Under the pieces are notes generated by a model. It saw nothing but the letters and a program-made list of their open reading frames with translations, had not been told where the DNA came from and searched no databases. DNA of 64,000 bases, from positions 1,178,001-1,242,000 of the forward strand of contig OW818647.1 of the NCBI GenBank assembly GCA_942492855.1, written 5' to 3'. This document shows positions 9,332 through 16,938 of this stretch, one piece after another. Both the position numbers and the translations under genes were made by a program. The stretch is from G963677485 sp942492855. GTDB lineage: Bacteria > Armatimonadota > HRBIN16. Within the stretch, counting starts at the first letter, position 1; each line of letters starts with the position of its first letter.

Positions 9332-9515
9332 GCTTCCTTACTGTGCTCCCTTGTGTTGCGGGCACATTTCATTTTACCTTCGCATGCAGGAATGTCAGAG
9401 GGCCAGCACATCTCAATAGAACACCGCCTGCGGTTCCCAGCCCCTCCCCATAAGGTAATATGTTATTGAAGCATATTCACGCGCGGTTCGCCGCAACACC
9501 TTAAGGAGCTACTAA

Positions 9516-10763
9516 ATGTCTGCAAATAGCAATCGCAAAGCCGTCATCCTCATCGGCGATGGAATGGGCGACCGCCCCTGTCCAGAGCTGGGAGGCAAGA
9601 CGCCCCTCGAAGCCGCCAACACCCCCAACCTGGACGCCATGGCCTCCAAGGGGATCAATGGCCTGATGGACCTCATCGCACCCGGCGTGCGCGTCGGCTC
9701 TGACACCGGCCACCTGGCTGTTCTCGGGTTTGACCCCTACGTGGTCTACACTGGCCGCGGACCTTTCGAAGCTGCTGGCATCGGCCTCAGCGTAAAGCCC
9801 GGCGACGTGGCTTTCCGTTGTAACTTCAGCACCGTCGAAGCGGATATGATGATCACCGACCGACGTGCCGGACGCATCGAAGAGGGTACCGATCAGTTGG
9901 CTGCCGAGGTCAATGATGTGATGATCGAAGATGTAAAAATCCTCTTCAAGGAGAGTGTGGCACACCGCTGCGCGCTGGTTCTGCGCGGCCCAGGACTCAA
10001 CGCACTCGTCACCGACAGTGACCCCCATGTCACCGGTGAAAAGGTGCTGGAAGTCAAGGCAATCACCCCGGGTGATGCCGCTGGCGAAAAGACCGCACGC
10101 ATTCTGAACGCCTTCATCAAGCTGAGCTTTGAGAAGCTGGACGTGCATCCCGTCAATGTGGCACGCAAGCAGCAGGGGCTGAACCCTGCCAATATCATCC
10201 TGCCCCGCGGCGCTGGTCAGGCTCCCAACATCCCCAGTTTCAACGAGAAGAACCTGCTGCACGGTGCCTGCGTGGCCGAAACCGGCTTGATTAAGGGTAT
10301 CGCTGACTTCGTGGGTCTTGACATTATGGACGCCCCAGGCGCGACTGGCGGCTTGGACAGCGATGTGATGTCGATGGGCAACACTGTGCTGAAGGCGCTG
10401 GAGACACACGACTTCGTGCTGTGCAACGTCAAGGGACCGGATGTGGCCGCACACGATGGCAACCCTGTGGCTAAAGTGGCGATCATTGAGAAGATCGACG
10501 CGATGGTGGGTATGCTTCTCGAGAAGATGGGCGACCAGACCTATCTGGCCGTCACCGCCGACCATACCACCTCCTGCAGCTTTGGCGACCACACCGGTGA
10601 GCCTGTGCCAATCGTGATCTACGGCCCAGAAGTGCTGACGGACGATGTGCATACCTTCGGCGAACGCCCAGCTCAGAAGGGCGGACTTTGTCGGTTCAGC
10701 GGGAAACACCTGGTAAACATGCTGACCAGCTTGATGAACGTCCAAGAAAAATACGGGGCGTAA
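9516..10763 (+). CDS. apgM: 2,3-bisphosphoglycerate-independent phosphoglycerate mutase, archaeal-type
   Basis: Interconverts 3- and 2-phosphoglycerate in glycolysis and gluconeogenesis. It belongs to the alkaline-phosphatase superfamily and uses two divalent metals and a phosphoserine intermediate. At 415 residues it fits the archaeal-type family. The first metal motif is IGDGMGD with D15. The expected nucleophile is S62 in GSDTGHLAVLGFDP. The late metal ligands appear in VTADHTTSCSFGDHT. AAGGAG nine bases ahead of the ATG supports the start. It is divergent from queC and followed after four bases by gpsA, so the two probably form one transcript. Related phosphonopyruvate-decarboxylase-like proteins are a less likely reading. 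Confidence 0.93.
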   Translation: MSANSNRKAVILIGDGMGDRPCPELGGKTPLEAANTPNLDAMASKGINGLMDLIAPGVRVGSDTGHLAVLGFDPYVVYTGRGPFEAAGIGLSVKPGDVAFRCNFSTVEADMMITDRRAGRIEEGTDQLAAEVNDVMIEDVKILFKESVAHRCALVLRGPGLNALVTDSDPHVTGEKVLEVKAITPGDAAGEKTARILNAFIKLSFEKLDVHPVNVARKQQGLNPANIILPRGAGQAPNIPSFNEKNLLHGACVAETGLIKGIADFVGLDIMDAPGATGGLDSDVMSMGNTVLKALETHDFVLCNVKGPDVAAHDGNPVAKVAIIEKIDAMVGMLLEKMGDQTYLAVTADHTTSCSFGDHTGEPVPIVIYGPEVLTDDVHTFGERPAQKGGLCRFSGKHLVNMLTSLMNVQEKYGA

Positions 10764-10767
10764 GTCG

Positions 10768-11757
10768 ATGCACGTCGGCATCTTGGGGGCGGGCTCTTGG
10801 GGCACCGCCCTCGCCATACACCTGGCGAAAAAGGGAACGACCGTCACCCTGTGGGACCGTAACCCCGAACATGCGACGACCCTTCAGAAGGAGCGGGAGA
10901 ACGCCCGTTACTTAAGTGGGTATGCATTCCCGGAGTGCATCAACGTGGTGACGGAGATCGCAGAAGCCGTCAGCGGTTGTGAGCAGATCATCTTCGCGGT
11001 GCCGGTGGTAGGTGTGACCGATGTCGCAATTGACTGCAAGCCACACCTCAAAAACCAGCCCATCGTCATCAGCGCCGCCAAGGGGCTGACTGATGAAGGC
11101 AAGCGGCCCTCTGAAGCGATCTCCGAGGTATTGGGACAGAGCATCAGTGCCATCGTGGCACTGTCTGGCCCCAACCTGGCTTTGGAACTCGCCCGGGAAG
11201 CTCCGTCTGCCACCGTGGCCGCCAGCCGCAGTCTGGTTGCGGCGAAGGCGACCCAGCAGATGCTGATGAACGATACCTTCCGTGTCTACACCAATCCTGA
11301 TGTGATCGGTGTGGAGCTGAGCGGGGCTATTAAGAACGTGTTCGCTATCGCAGCCGGCATCAGCGACGGACTGGGGTTCGGCGATAACACCAAAGCGGTG
11401 CTGATCACCCGCGGCCTGGCCGAGATGACCCGTATGGGCATCGCGCTGGGAGCTCAGGAGCGCACATTCATCGGACTGGCAGGCGTGGGCGACCTCGTGG
11501 CCACGGCCAGCAGTCGGCTGAGCCGAAACTACCGCGTCGGGCATTTTCTGGCAGATGGTCTGAACCTGTTCCAGGCCCTTCAGGAGCTGCGCCAGGTTGC
11601 GGAAGGTGTCCCCACCAGCTATGCCGTGTGTGATCTGGCCGCCAGGCTGGACATCGAGATGCCCTTATGCCAGGTTGTGCGCAATGTGGTTGATGGCGGA
11701 ATGAACATCCATCAGGCTGTATTTGAGCTGATGACACGCCCTCCGAAGCAAGAGTAA
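10768..11757 (+). CDS. gpsA: NAD(P)+-dependent glycerol-3-phosphate dehydrogenase
   Basis: Reduces dihydroxyacetone phosphate to sn-glycerol 3-phosphate for membrane lipid synthesis. Residues 4-16 hold the Rossmann motif GILGAGSWGTALA. The conserved stretch SGAIKNVFAIAAG carries the catalytic lysine, and GVGDLVAT and the C-terminal domain are complete. The 329-residue length is normal. The start is four bases after the apgM stop, with the only candidate ribosome site inside the apgM end, which points to coupling. A strong hairpin at 11771 closes the unit. Confidence 0.97.
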   Translation: MHVGILGAGSWGTALAIHLAKKGTTVTLWDRNPEHATTLQKERENARYLSGYAFPECINVVTEIAEAVSGCEQIIFAVPVVGVTDVAIDCKPHLKNQPIVISAAKGLTDEGKRPSEAISEVLGQSISAIVALSGPNLALELAREAPSATVAASRSLVAAKATQQMLMNDTFRVYTNPDVIGVELSGAIKNVFAIAAGISDGLGFGDNTKAVLITRGLAEMTRMGIALGAQERTFIGLAGVGDLVATASSRLSRNYRVGHFLADGLNLFQALQELRQVAEGVPTSYAVCDLAARLDIEMPLCQVVRNVVDGGMNIHQAVFELMTRPPKQE

Positions 11758-11770
11758 GCCGCTACCTTTC

Positions 11771-11799
11771 ATCGGTCGGATCAGCGTGATCCGACCGAT
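11771..11799 (+). terminator. Terminator hairpin after gpsA
   Basis: Perfect 13-base stem atcggtcggatca / tgatccgaccgat with a three-base loop, 13 bases after the gpsA stop. The 3' side reads ctattcc, so the T tract is weak. Confidence 0.7.
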
Positions 11800-12287
11800 C
11801 TATTCCCTGTAAAACAGCCGCATATGCCCCGTGTTTATTGGCCCCCTATACTAATAGTATTTGGGTGACTGCTCAGCCCCGGCAATGGTTATTCATTATT
11901 ACCCGCATGCGTCGCGGCGGTTTCCTGCGCCGGCCGGAGCGAAGCGACACCGGCCGCTAATGATCTTCCACGCGGTGCAGGAACCCGCACTGGACGCAGT
12001 TCCCGGAGCGTCAGCTCCCGGAACGTAGTCGTGTGGGTGACTAAACCCGTGGCACGGTGGCTAGTCGTCTACAATCAGCACCGCCGGCCTTTGGCGACGG
12101 GTTCCGTGGCCCGTCCGTGACTGCGTCCCGGTACGGGCACTGTCACCCATCGCTGATCAATATCGGCCCCCTTCTGCGGGCTGTCACCCATCAGACCGGA
12201 GTGGGCCTGAGACCTCTGCCACCGCTGGCGACGCGCCAGACCGTCGCGGACATTGCCATTCAAGGCTGAGAAGTTACGTATTTGGGG
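11800..12287. repeat. Spacer with repeat phrases, no gene
   Basis: GC-rich repeat phrases between gpsA and the glycyl radical enzyme. The segment from about 12031 (ggtgactaaacccgtggc) closely matches one at about 46034, and both continue with a diverged copy of the same text. Short self-complementary pieces such as gaacccgc and gtcacccatc recur within it. No credible coding frame. Confidence 0.6.
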
Positions 12288-12293
12288 TATAAT
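12288..12293 (+). promoter_or_regulatory. Candidate -10 box for the glycyl radical enzyme gene
   Basis: A perfect TATAAT, preceded by a G-rich extended stretch, stands 45 bases ahead of the ATG at 12339. The position 17 bases upstream matches TTGACA at only three bases, so only the -10 is convincing. Confidence 0.4.
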
Positions 12294-12338
12294 CAAACTG
12301 ATCATTCACCTGTTTGCACACAAACACGGGAGGCTACG

Positions 12339-14540
12339 ATGGATCGACGCAAGTTTCTACTCTCTGGGGCCACGGCTATCGGCACGGGCATACTCGGCGC
12401 AGCCGCAGTGGCTGAGGCCAAAGAGAAGGGTGCCGGGCAGACGCTCACACCTGGGCTAAGCACCCCGGTCGTCACCCTGCCGCACCAGATGCACCTCTGC
12501 GATGACACCATCCGCCTCGCCACCAAGGCAGTGATGGGCGAATGGGGCCGCGAGATGAAGCCTCTGCCCTTTAAGCTGGAAGATAAAGTCGATGTCACCG
12601 GCATGAGCGAATATATGAAGTATGCGCACAGCATCCGGCTGATTTCCGAAAATGCCCCCCTCCGATTTGAACCCGGTATGCGCCTGATCGGCAGTGCCAC
12701 CGTGCTGGAGGCCGCCGGACATCAGGTGCCGCTATACAACCAGAGCAGCGTCAGCCACACCACGTTTGGCTACGAACAGGCCCTGAAATCCGGCCACAGC
12801 GCCATCCGTGCCAAGCTGGAAGCCCGTCTGAAAGACACTGACCTCAGCAAGAAACAGCGTGACTACTTGGAGTCGATGCGTATCTGCCTGGACGCCTACG
12901 GTGCCTGGCACAAACGCAATATGGAATTGGCCGCGAAGAACGGCGCAACCCAGATCGTGGCCGCGATGAAACGAGTGCCCGAGATGCCCCCGAGTAACTT
13001 CTTCGAGGCCGTGCTCTCGCTGCACCTGAGCTGGGCGTGGACCCGCCTATGCGGCAACTGGAGCGGTATAGGCCGCATCGACAAGATGCTTGGCCCCCTG
13101 CTTGCCAAAGACCTCAATGCCGGTAAGATCACGCTGGATGAGGCCCGCGAGCTGGTGGCGCACTTCTGGCTGATGGGTGCCGAGTGGACCCGTCCTGTCG
13201 GCCCGGGCAGCGGTGATGCGCAGTTTTACCAGAACATCATTTTGGGCGGGATCGACGAAAAAGGCGTAGAGGTCACCAACCCGGTCACTTACCTCGTGCT
13301 GGATGTGGTGGAAGAGCTTCGCATGAGCGACTTCCCGATTGCGGTACGTCTGAACCCCAAAACGCCCGAACTGCTTCTGAAGCGCATCGCACAGGTGCAG
13401 CGGCTGGGCGGCGGGATCATCGCCACCTACAATGAGCCGGTGGTGATTGAGGCGATGACGAAGCTGGGATATCCGCTGGAAGAGGCGCGCAACTTCACCA
13501 ATGACGGTTGCTGGGAGGTGCTGGTGCCGGGCAAAACCGCCTTCACCTACGTGCCTTTTGATACCCTGCAGCTTCTTCAGGATGCCATGGGCCTCACAAA
13601 CGCCAACGCACTGATCCCACAATACGCCAGTTTTGAGAACCTGTATGCGGCGTTCGAGCAGCGGCTGGCCACCCACGTCAAGTGGCATCACGATATCGCC
13701 GATGGCTGGCAGATAGGCGGCTTACCGGCCACGGTGCCCTCTCTGTTCGTCGAGGGCTGCATTGAGAAGGCCGCCGACTACAACGACCGCGGATCGAAAT
13801 ACTGCCAACTGGCCTGCCATGCCGGCGGGATGGCCGATACTGCCAATAGCCTGATGGCCATCAAACATGCCGTTTATGACGCCAAGCTGATCAGTTGGAA
13901 TGACATTGTAACCGCCATGCGCAACGACTGGCGCGACAACGAAAGCCTGCGACGGATGATCGCCAGTCGAGTGCCCGCATACGGCAACGACAACGACCAG
14001 GCGGACGCCATGGCGCAGCGGGTCTACAACAGCTTCACCGGTTTGGTGGCCGAGACCAAGTTCCGCAAGGGAGTGTTCCGCCCGGCGGGTATCAGCACGT
14101 TTGGCCGCGAGCTTGAGTGGAGCCCGCTCCGCAAGGCCACCGCGGATGGGCATCACGCTGGCGACATCTTGGCCACGAACTTCTCGCCATCACCAGGCAC
14201 CGACAAATACGGGCCGACCGCGGCTCTGTGCAGCTACTGCAAGATGGACTTCACCAACATGCCCGGCATCGGCGCATTTGAGTTGAAGATCATGCCAGGC
14301 AGCGTCAAGGGAGAGAAGGGCATTCAGACGATGGTCAGCTTGCTCAAGGGCTTCCAGAAGATGGGCGGTTGCTTCCTGCATATTGATGTCGTGGATTCCG
14401 CCGTGCTGCTGGATGCTCAGAAGCACCCGGAGAAGTATCCCAACCTCGCGGTACGAGTGGCTGGATGGAGTGCCCGTTTCGCCACGCTGAACAAGCAGTG
14501 GCAGGATATGATCATCAACCGCACCCAGCAGGTGGTGTAG
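12339..14540 (+). CDS. Glycyl radical enzyme (pyruvate formate-lyase superfamily) with Tat signal peptide
   Basis: A 733-residue member of the glycyl radical enzyme superfamily, which performs carbon-centred radical chemistry. The active-site loop NDGCWE places the thiyl cysteine at C391 with E393. The C-terminal radical loop RVAGWSARF places the glycine at G709, 24 residues from the end, exactly where the family carries it. The N-terminus is odd: MDRRKFLLSG followed by a hydrophobic Ala/Gly stretch is a textbook twin-arginine signal, so export is predicted. Known family members are cytoplasmic and need a radical-SAM activase; none is in this window. GGGAGG before 12339 fixes the start. The substrate cannot be assigned. 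It could be an exported enzyme, a lipidless decoy signal, or a non-radical derivative. Confidence 0.85.
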   Translation: MDRRKFLLSGATAIGTGILGAAAVAEAKEKGAGQTLTPGLSTPVVTLPHQMHLCDDTIRLATKAVMGEWGREMKPLPFKLEDKVDVTGMSEYMKYAHSIRLISENAPLRFEPGMRLIGSATVLEAAGHQVPLYNQSSVSHTTFGYEQALKSGHSAIRAKLEARLKDTDLSKKQRDYLESMRICLDAYGAWHKRNMELAAKNGATQIVAAMKRVPEMPPSNFFEAVLSLHLSWAWTRLCGNWSGIGRIDKMLGPLLAKDLNAGKITLDEARELVAHFWLMGAEWTRPVGPGSGDAQFYQNIILGGIDEKGVEVTNPVTYLVLDVVEELRMSDFPIAVRLNPKTPELLLKRIAQVQRLGGGIIATYNEPVVIEAMTKLGYPLEEARNFTNDGCWEVLVPGKTAFTYVPFDTLQLLQDAMGLTNANALIPQYASFENLYAAFEQRLATHVKWHHDIADGWQIGGLPATVPSLFVEGCIEKAADYNDRGSKYCQLACHAGGMADTANSLMAIKHAVYDAKLISWNDIVTAMRNDWRDNESLRRMIASRVPAYGNDNDQADAMAQRVYNSFTGLVAETKFRKGVFRPAGISTFGRELEWSPLRKATADGHHAGDILATNFSPSPGTDKYGPTAALCSYCKMDFTNMPGIGAFELKIMPGSVKGEKGIQTMVSLLKGFQKMGGCFLHIDVVDSAVLLDAQKHPEKYPNLAVRVAGWSARFATLNKQWQDMIINRTQQVV

Positions 14541-14552
14541 GGCGTAATACGT

Positions 14553-14624
14553 GTAGGGGCAACCCCCGTGGTTGCCCCAAATAGTCACCAAAGTTACAGG
14601 GCACCCACAGGGGGGTGCCCCTAC
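14553..14624. terminator. Bidirectional hairpin pair between convergent genes
   Basis: Two stems, ggggcaacc/ggttgcccc (14556-14578) and gggcaccc/gggtgccc (14599-14620), are enclosed by gtaggggca / tgcccctac arms and followed by cgtttta. It lies between the convergent glycyl radical enzyme and kinase genes and belongs to the gtaggggc...gcccctac text family also seen at 54409-54436. Confidence 0.65.
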
Positions 14625-14630
14625 GTTTTA

Positions 14631-15497
14631 TTAGCCCCGCATCGCGCCTTTTTGCCCGCACACAAGCGCGCCGCGCTGGTTCGCGGCCTCATTGATCGCC
14701 TCCAGGGATTCCCCCCGCCACAACGCCATGCTCATCGCCGCGGTGAAGGCATCGCCGGCGCCGACGGTATCGACCACCTTAACCTGTAGACCCGGGTGCT
14801 CCGCGCTCTGATCTCGGGTGACCAGCAGACTGCCATTGGCACCCCGCGTGTAGGCGCACATTTGCAGATCGTAATCTCGGCAGAATCGTCTCAGTAGCGG
14901 CTCGGGTTCGGCATCTGGCCAGCCCAGCAGCCTGGTCACTGTCAGCAACTCCGCATCGCTGATTTTGAAGACCGTGGCCACCTTCAGCGATTGCTCGATC
15001 AGCTCCCTGCTGTAGTAATGCTGCCTGAGGTTCACATCGAACACGCGGATACTGTCCTTCGGCATCGCATGCACGAAAGCCATGATGCTGGCCCGGCTGA
15101 CCGTGCTCCGTTGTGCCAGACTGCCGAAGCATGCGATCTGGCTGCTTTTAGCAAGCTCCAGAGCCTCCGGGCTACATGATATGTAATCCCACGCCACCCC
15201 CTCATGGATGACGAAATGCGCCACACCCTCATCATCCAACTGCGCTTCCGCGATGCCGGTGGGATGTTCCGTGTCACGCTGAACATACTCCGATGACAGC
15301 CCGTTTTCCGCCAGTATCTGAATGGCCGAGTCACCCAGTTCATCACAGCCGACGCGGCTGATGACCGTGCTCTGGCCGCCCAGGCAGGAAGCGTGGAACG
15401 CGAAGTTGGCCGGGGCTCCGCCCAGAGCCTTCCCCTGGGGGAGCACATCCCAGAGCAGCTCCCCGATGCCGCAAACGATGGGTTTGGCTTCTGTCAT
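14631..15497 (-). CDS. PfkB-family carbohydrate kinase (fructokinase-like)
   Basis: Predicted to phosphorylate a ketose such as fructose with ATP. Of its 288 residues, the substrate-side motif GGAPANFAFH lies near 26-35 and the PfkB signature DTVGAGDAFTAA, with the catalytic aspartate in GAGD, near residue 245. The start ATG overlaps the stop of the upstream dehydrogenase by four bases (ATGA), a strong sign of translational coupling. With that neighbour it makes a coherent path: polyol to ketose to ketose phosphate. Fructokinase is the best guess; ribokinase-type or 2-keto-3-deoxygluconate kinase activity is not excluded. Confidence 0.85.
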   Translation of the reverse strand: MTEAKPIVCGIGELLWDVLPQGKALGGAPANFAFHASCLGGQSTVISRVGCDELGDSAIQILAENGLSSEYVQRDTEHPTGIAEAQLDDEGVAHFVIHEGVAWDYISCSPEALELAKSSQIACFGSLAQRSTVSRASIMAFVHAMPKDSIRVFDVNLRQHYYSRELIEQSLKVATVFKISDAELLTVTRLLGWPDAEPEPLLRRFCRDYDLQMCAYTRGANGSLLVTRDQSAEHPGLQVKVVDTVGAGDAFTAAMSMALWRGESLEAINEAANQRGALVCGQKGAMRG

Positions 15498-16516
15498 ACG
15501 AGGTCCACGAACACCTTCATCGACTTATCGGCGGATTGCTCGATGAAATGATAGGCCTCCAGGAACTGCTCGAAGGGGAAGTGTTTGGTCTCCAGCGGAG
15601 CGGTTTGGATACGTCCGTCGGCGATCCACTGCACCGCCTCTGCGTAGTCCTCATGGCGATACATCAGCGTGCCGACCAGGCTGATCTCATGCTCACCCAT
15701 GTTGGCCATATCGATGGCTGGCTTCTTGCCGAAAACGCCCAGCACCACGATCGTGCCGCCTTTGCCGATGGTAGTGATCGCGGCGTTCATACTCTGCTCG
15801 GAGGCAGCGGCCTCCATCGCCAGGTCGAATCCCTCGTCACCGAACACCCGACGGCTGGCCTCGGGCAGCGTCTCACGCGAGGCGTTGCTGACCTCATCGA
15901 TGCCCACCTGCTTGGCGATGTCCAAGCGGTAGTCGCTGAGGTCGACGATCAGAACCTTCTTGGCACCACGGACTCGGCACGCCTGGGCCGCAAAGATGCC
16001 GATGGGCCCTGCGCCTAGTACCACCACATTTTCGCCCTTGATTTTACCTGCCCGACCGGTGCTGTGAACCGCCACCGCCACGGGCTCTACGAAAGCGCCC
16101 TGCTCCAACGTGAAGTTATCCGGCAGCGGTACGATCTTGTCCGCCTCGGTGACGTACACATCCTGCGCCACACCGGGGGCCTGGAAGCCGCGCACCTTCA
16201 GCTTCTCGCAGACATTGTACTGGCCCCGCAGGCAGGGTCGGCATTGGCCGCAGACCTCTTGCGGGGTTGCGGTGACCTTCTGGCCGATGTGGATCCCGGT
16301 CACACCCGGGCCGATGGCCTCGATCACCGCGCTATACTCATGGCCCTGCACGATGGGGTAGCTGGTGAAGGGGTGCGTGCCGTGGTAGACGTGCATGTCG
16401 CTGCCGCAGATGCCGATCCGCTGAATGCGCATCGCCACCTGTCCTGGTCCAGGGGTCGGGGTGGGAACATCGCGAAACTCGATAATTCCTGGTGAAGTCA
16501 TGATCGCTTGTCGCAT
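15494..16516 (-). CDS. Zinc-dependent medium-chain alcohol dehydrogenase (sorbitol/polyol dehydrogenase type)
   Basis: Oxidises a secondary alcohol of a polyol with NAD. In the 340 residues the catalytic zinc site is marked by ICGSD (Cys 37) and QGHEYS (His-Glu near 58-59). The structural zinc comes from the cysteine run CGQCRPCLRGQYNVC. The Rossmann motif VVLGAGPIGI is followed by an acidic residue in LIVDLSD, which favours NAD over NADP. A clean AAGGAG precedes the ATG. It is the first gene of a two-gene unit with the PfkB kinase. L-threonine 3-dehydrogenase is the main alternative; the kinase partner makes a polyol substrate more likely. Confidence 0.88.
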   Translation of the reverse strand: MRQAIMTSPGIIEFRDVPTPTPGPGQVAMRIQRIGICGSDMHVYHGTHPFTSYPIVQGHEYSAVIEAIGPGVTGIHIGQKVTATPQEVCGQCRPCLRGQYNVCEKLKVRGFQAPGVAQDVYVTEADKIVPLPDNFTLEQGAFVEPVAVAVHSTGRAGKIKGENVVVLGAGPIGIFAAQACRVRGAKKVLIVDLSDYRLDIAKQVGIDEVSNASRETLPEASRRVFGDEGFDLAMEAAASEQSMNAAITTIGKGGTIVVLGVFGKKPAIDMANMGEHEISLVGTLMYRHEDYAEAVQWIADGRIQTAPLETKHFPFEQFLEAYHFIEQSADKSMKVFVDLV

Positions 16517-16938
16517 AGTGTGAGCTCCTTATTGGGTGGAATGGCGAACGCTTAAGGATAGTATACAGGGAGATAGGAGGCAAGAAGAAGAGGAGTTAGG
16601 AGAAGCTGGCGCATGGGGGCTGGCGGTTGTGTTATGGTGTTCTACCGCCTGCTTTCAGATAGGAGTTTTTAGCGGTTTATTTTTTAGGTGTATACAGGCA
16701 CCCCAGCTGAAGCTGCACGTATATTTTGTTCTGTCGCCAATTCAACGCACCTACCGAAGCCTAACTGCATGTGACATAAATCTCTCTATACAGCCTTCAT
16801 AGTTGATGAATGTAGGGGGCATATACATATCGATTGCTGTTAGTAGATGTATAATCATACTGGCGGTCACAATCGGTCACAATACTGCCAAATACAATCT
16901 TTGTCAGACACAACTATTGAGGTAATGAGGTTATTGTT
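16517..16938. other. Left flank of the AT-rich accessory island, no gene
   Basis: The base composition drops from GC-rich to AT-rich across this spacer. It contains a purine-rich run near 16570-16610, a TATAAT at 16850-16855 that may serve the downstream ATPase, and a direct repeat ggtcacaat twice at 16864-16884. No attachment site, tRNA end or integrase was recognised. Confidence 0.5.

Noticed and set aside
9332..9515. Possible preQ1 riboswitch ahead of queC
   Set aside because: No match to the known preQ1 aptamer consensus could be found on the minus strand; only an ordinary AAGGAAG ribosome site is visible.
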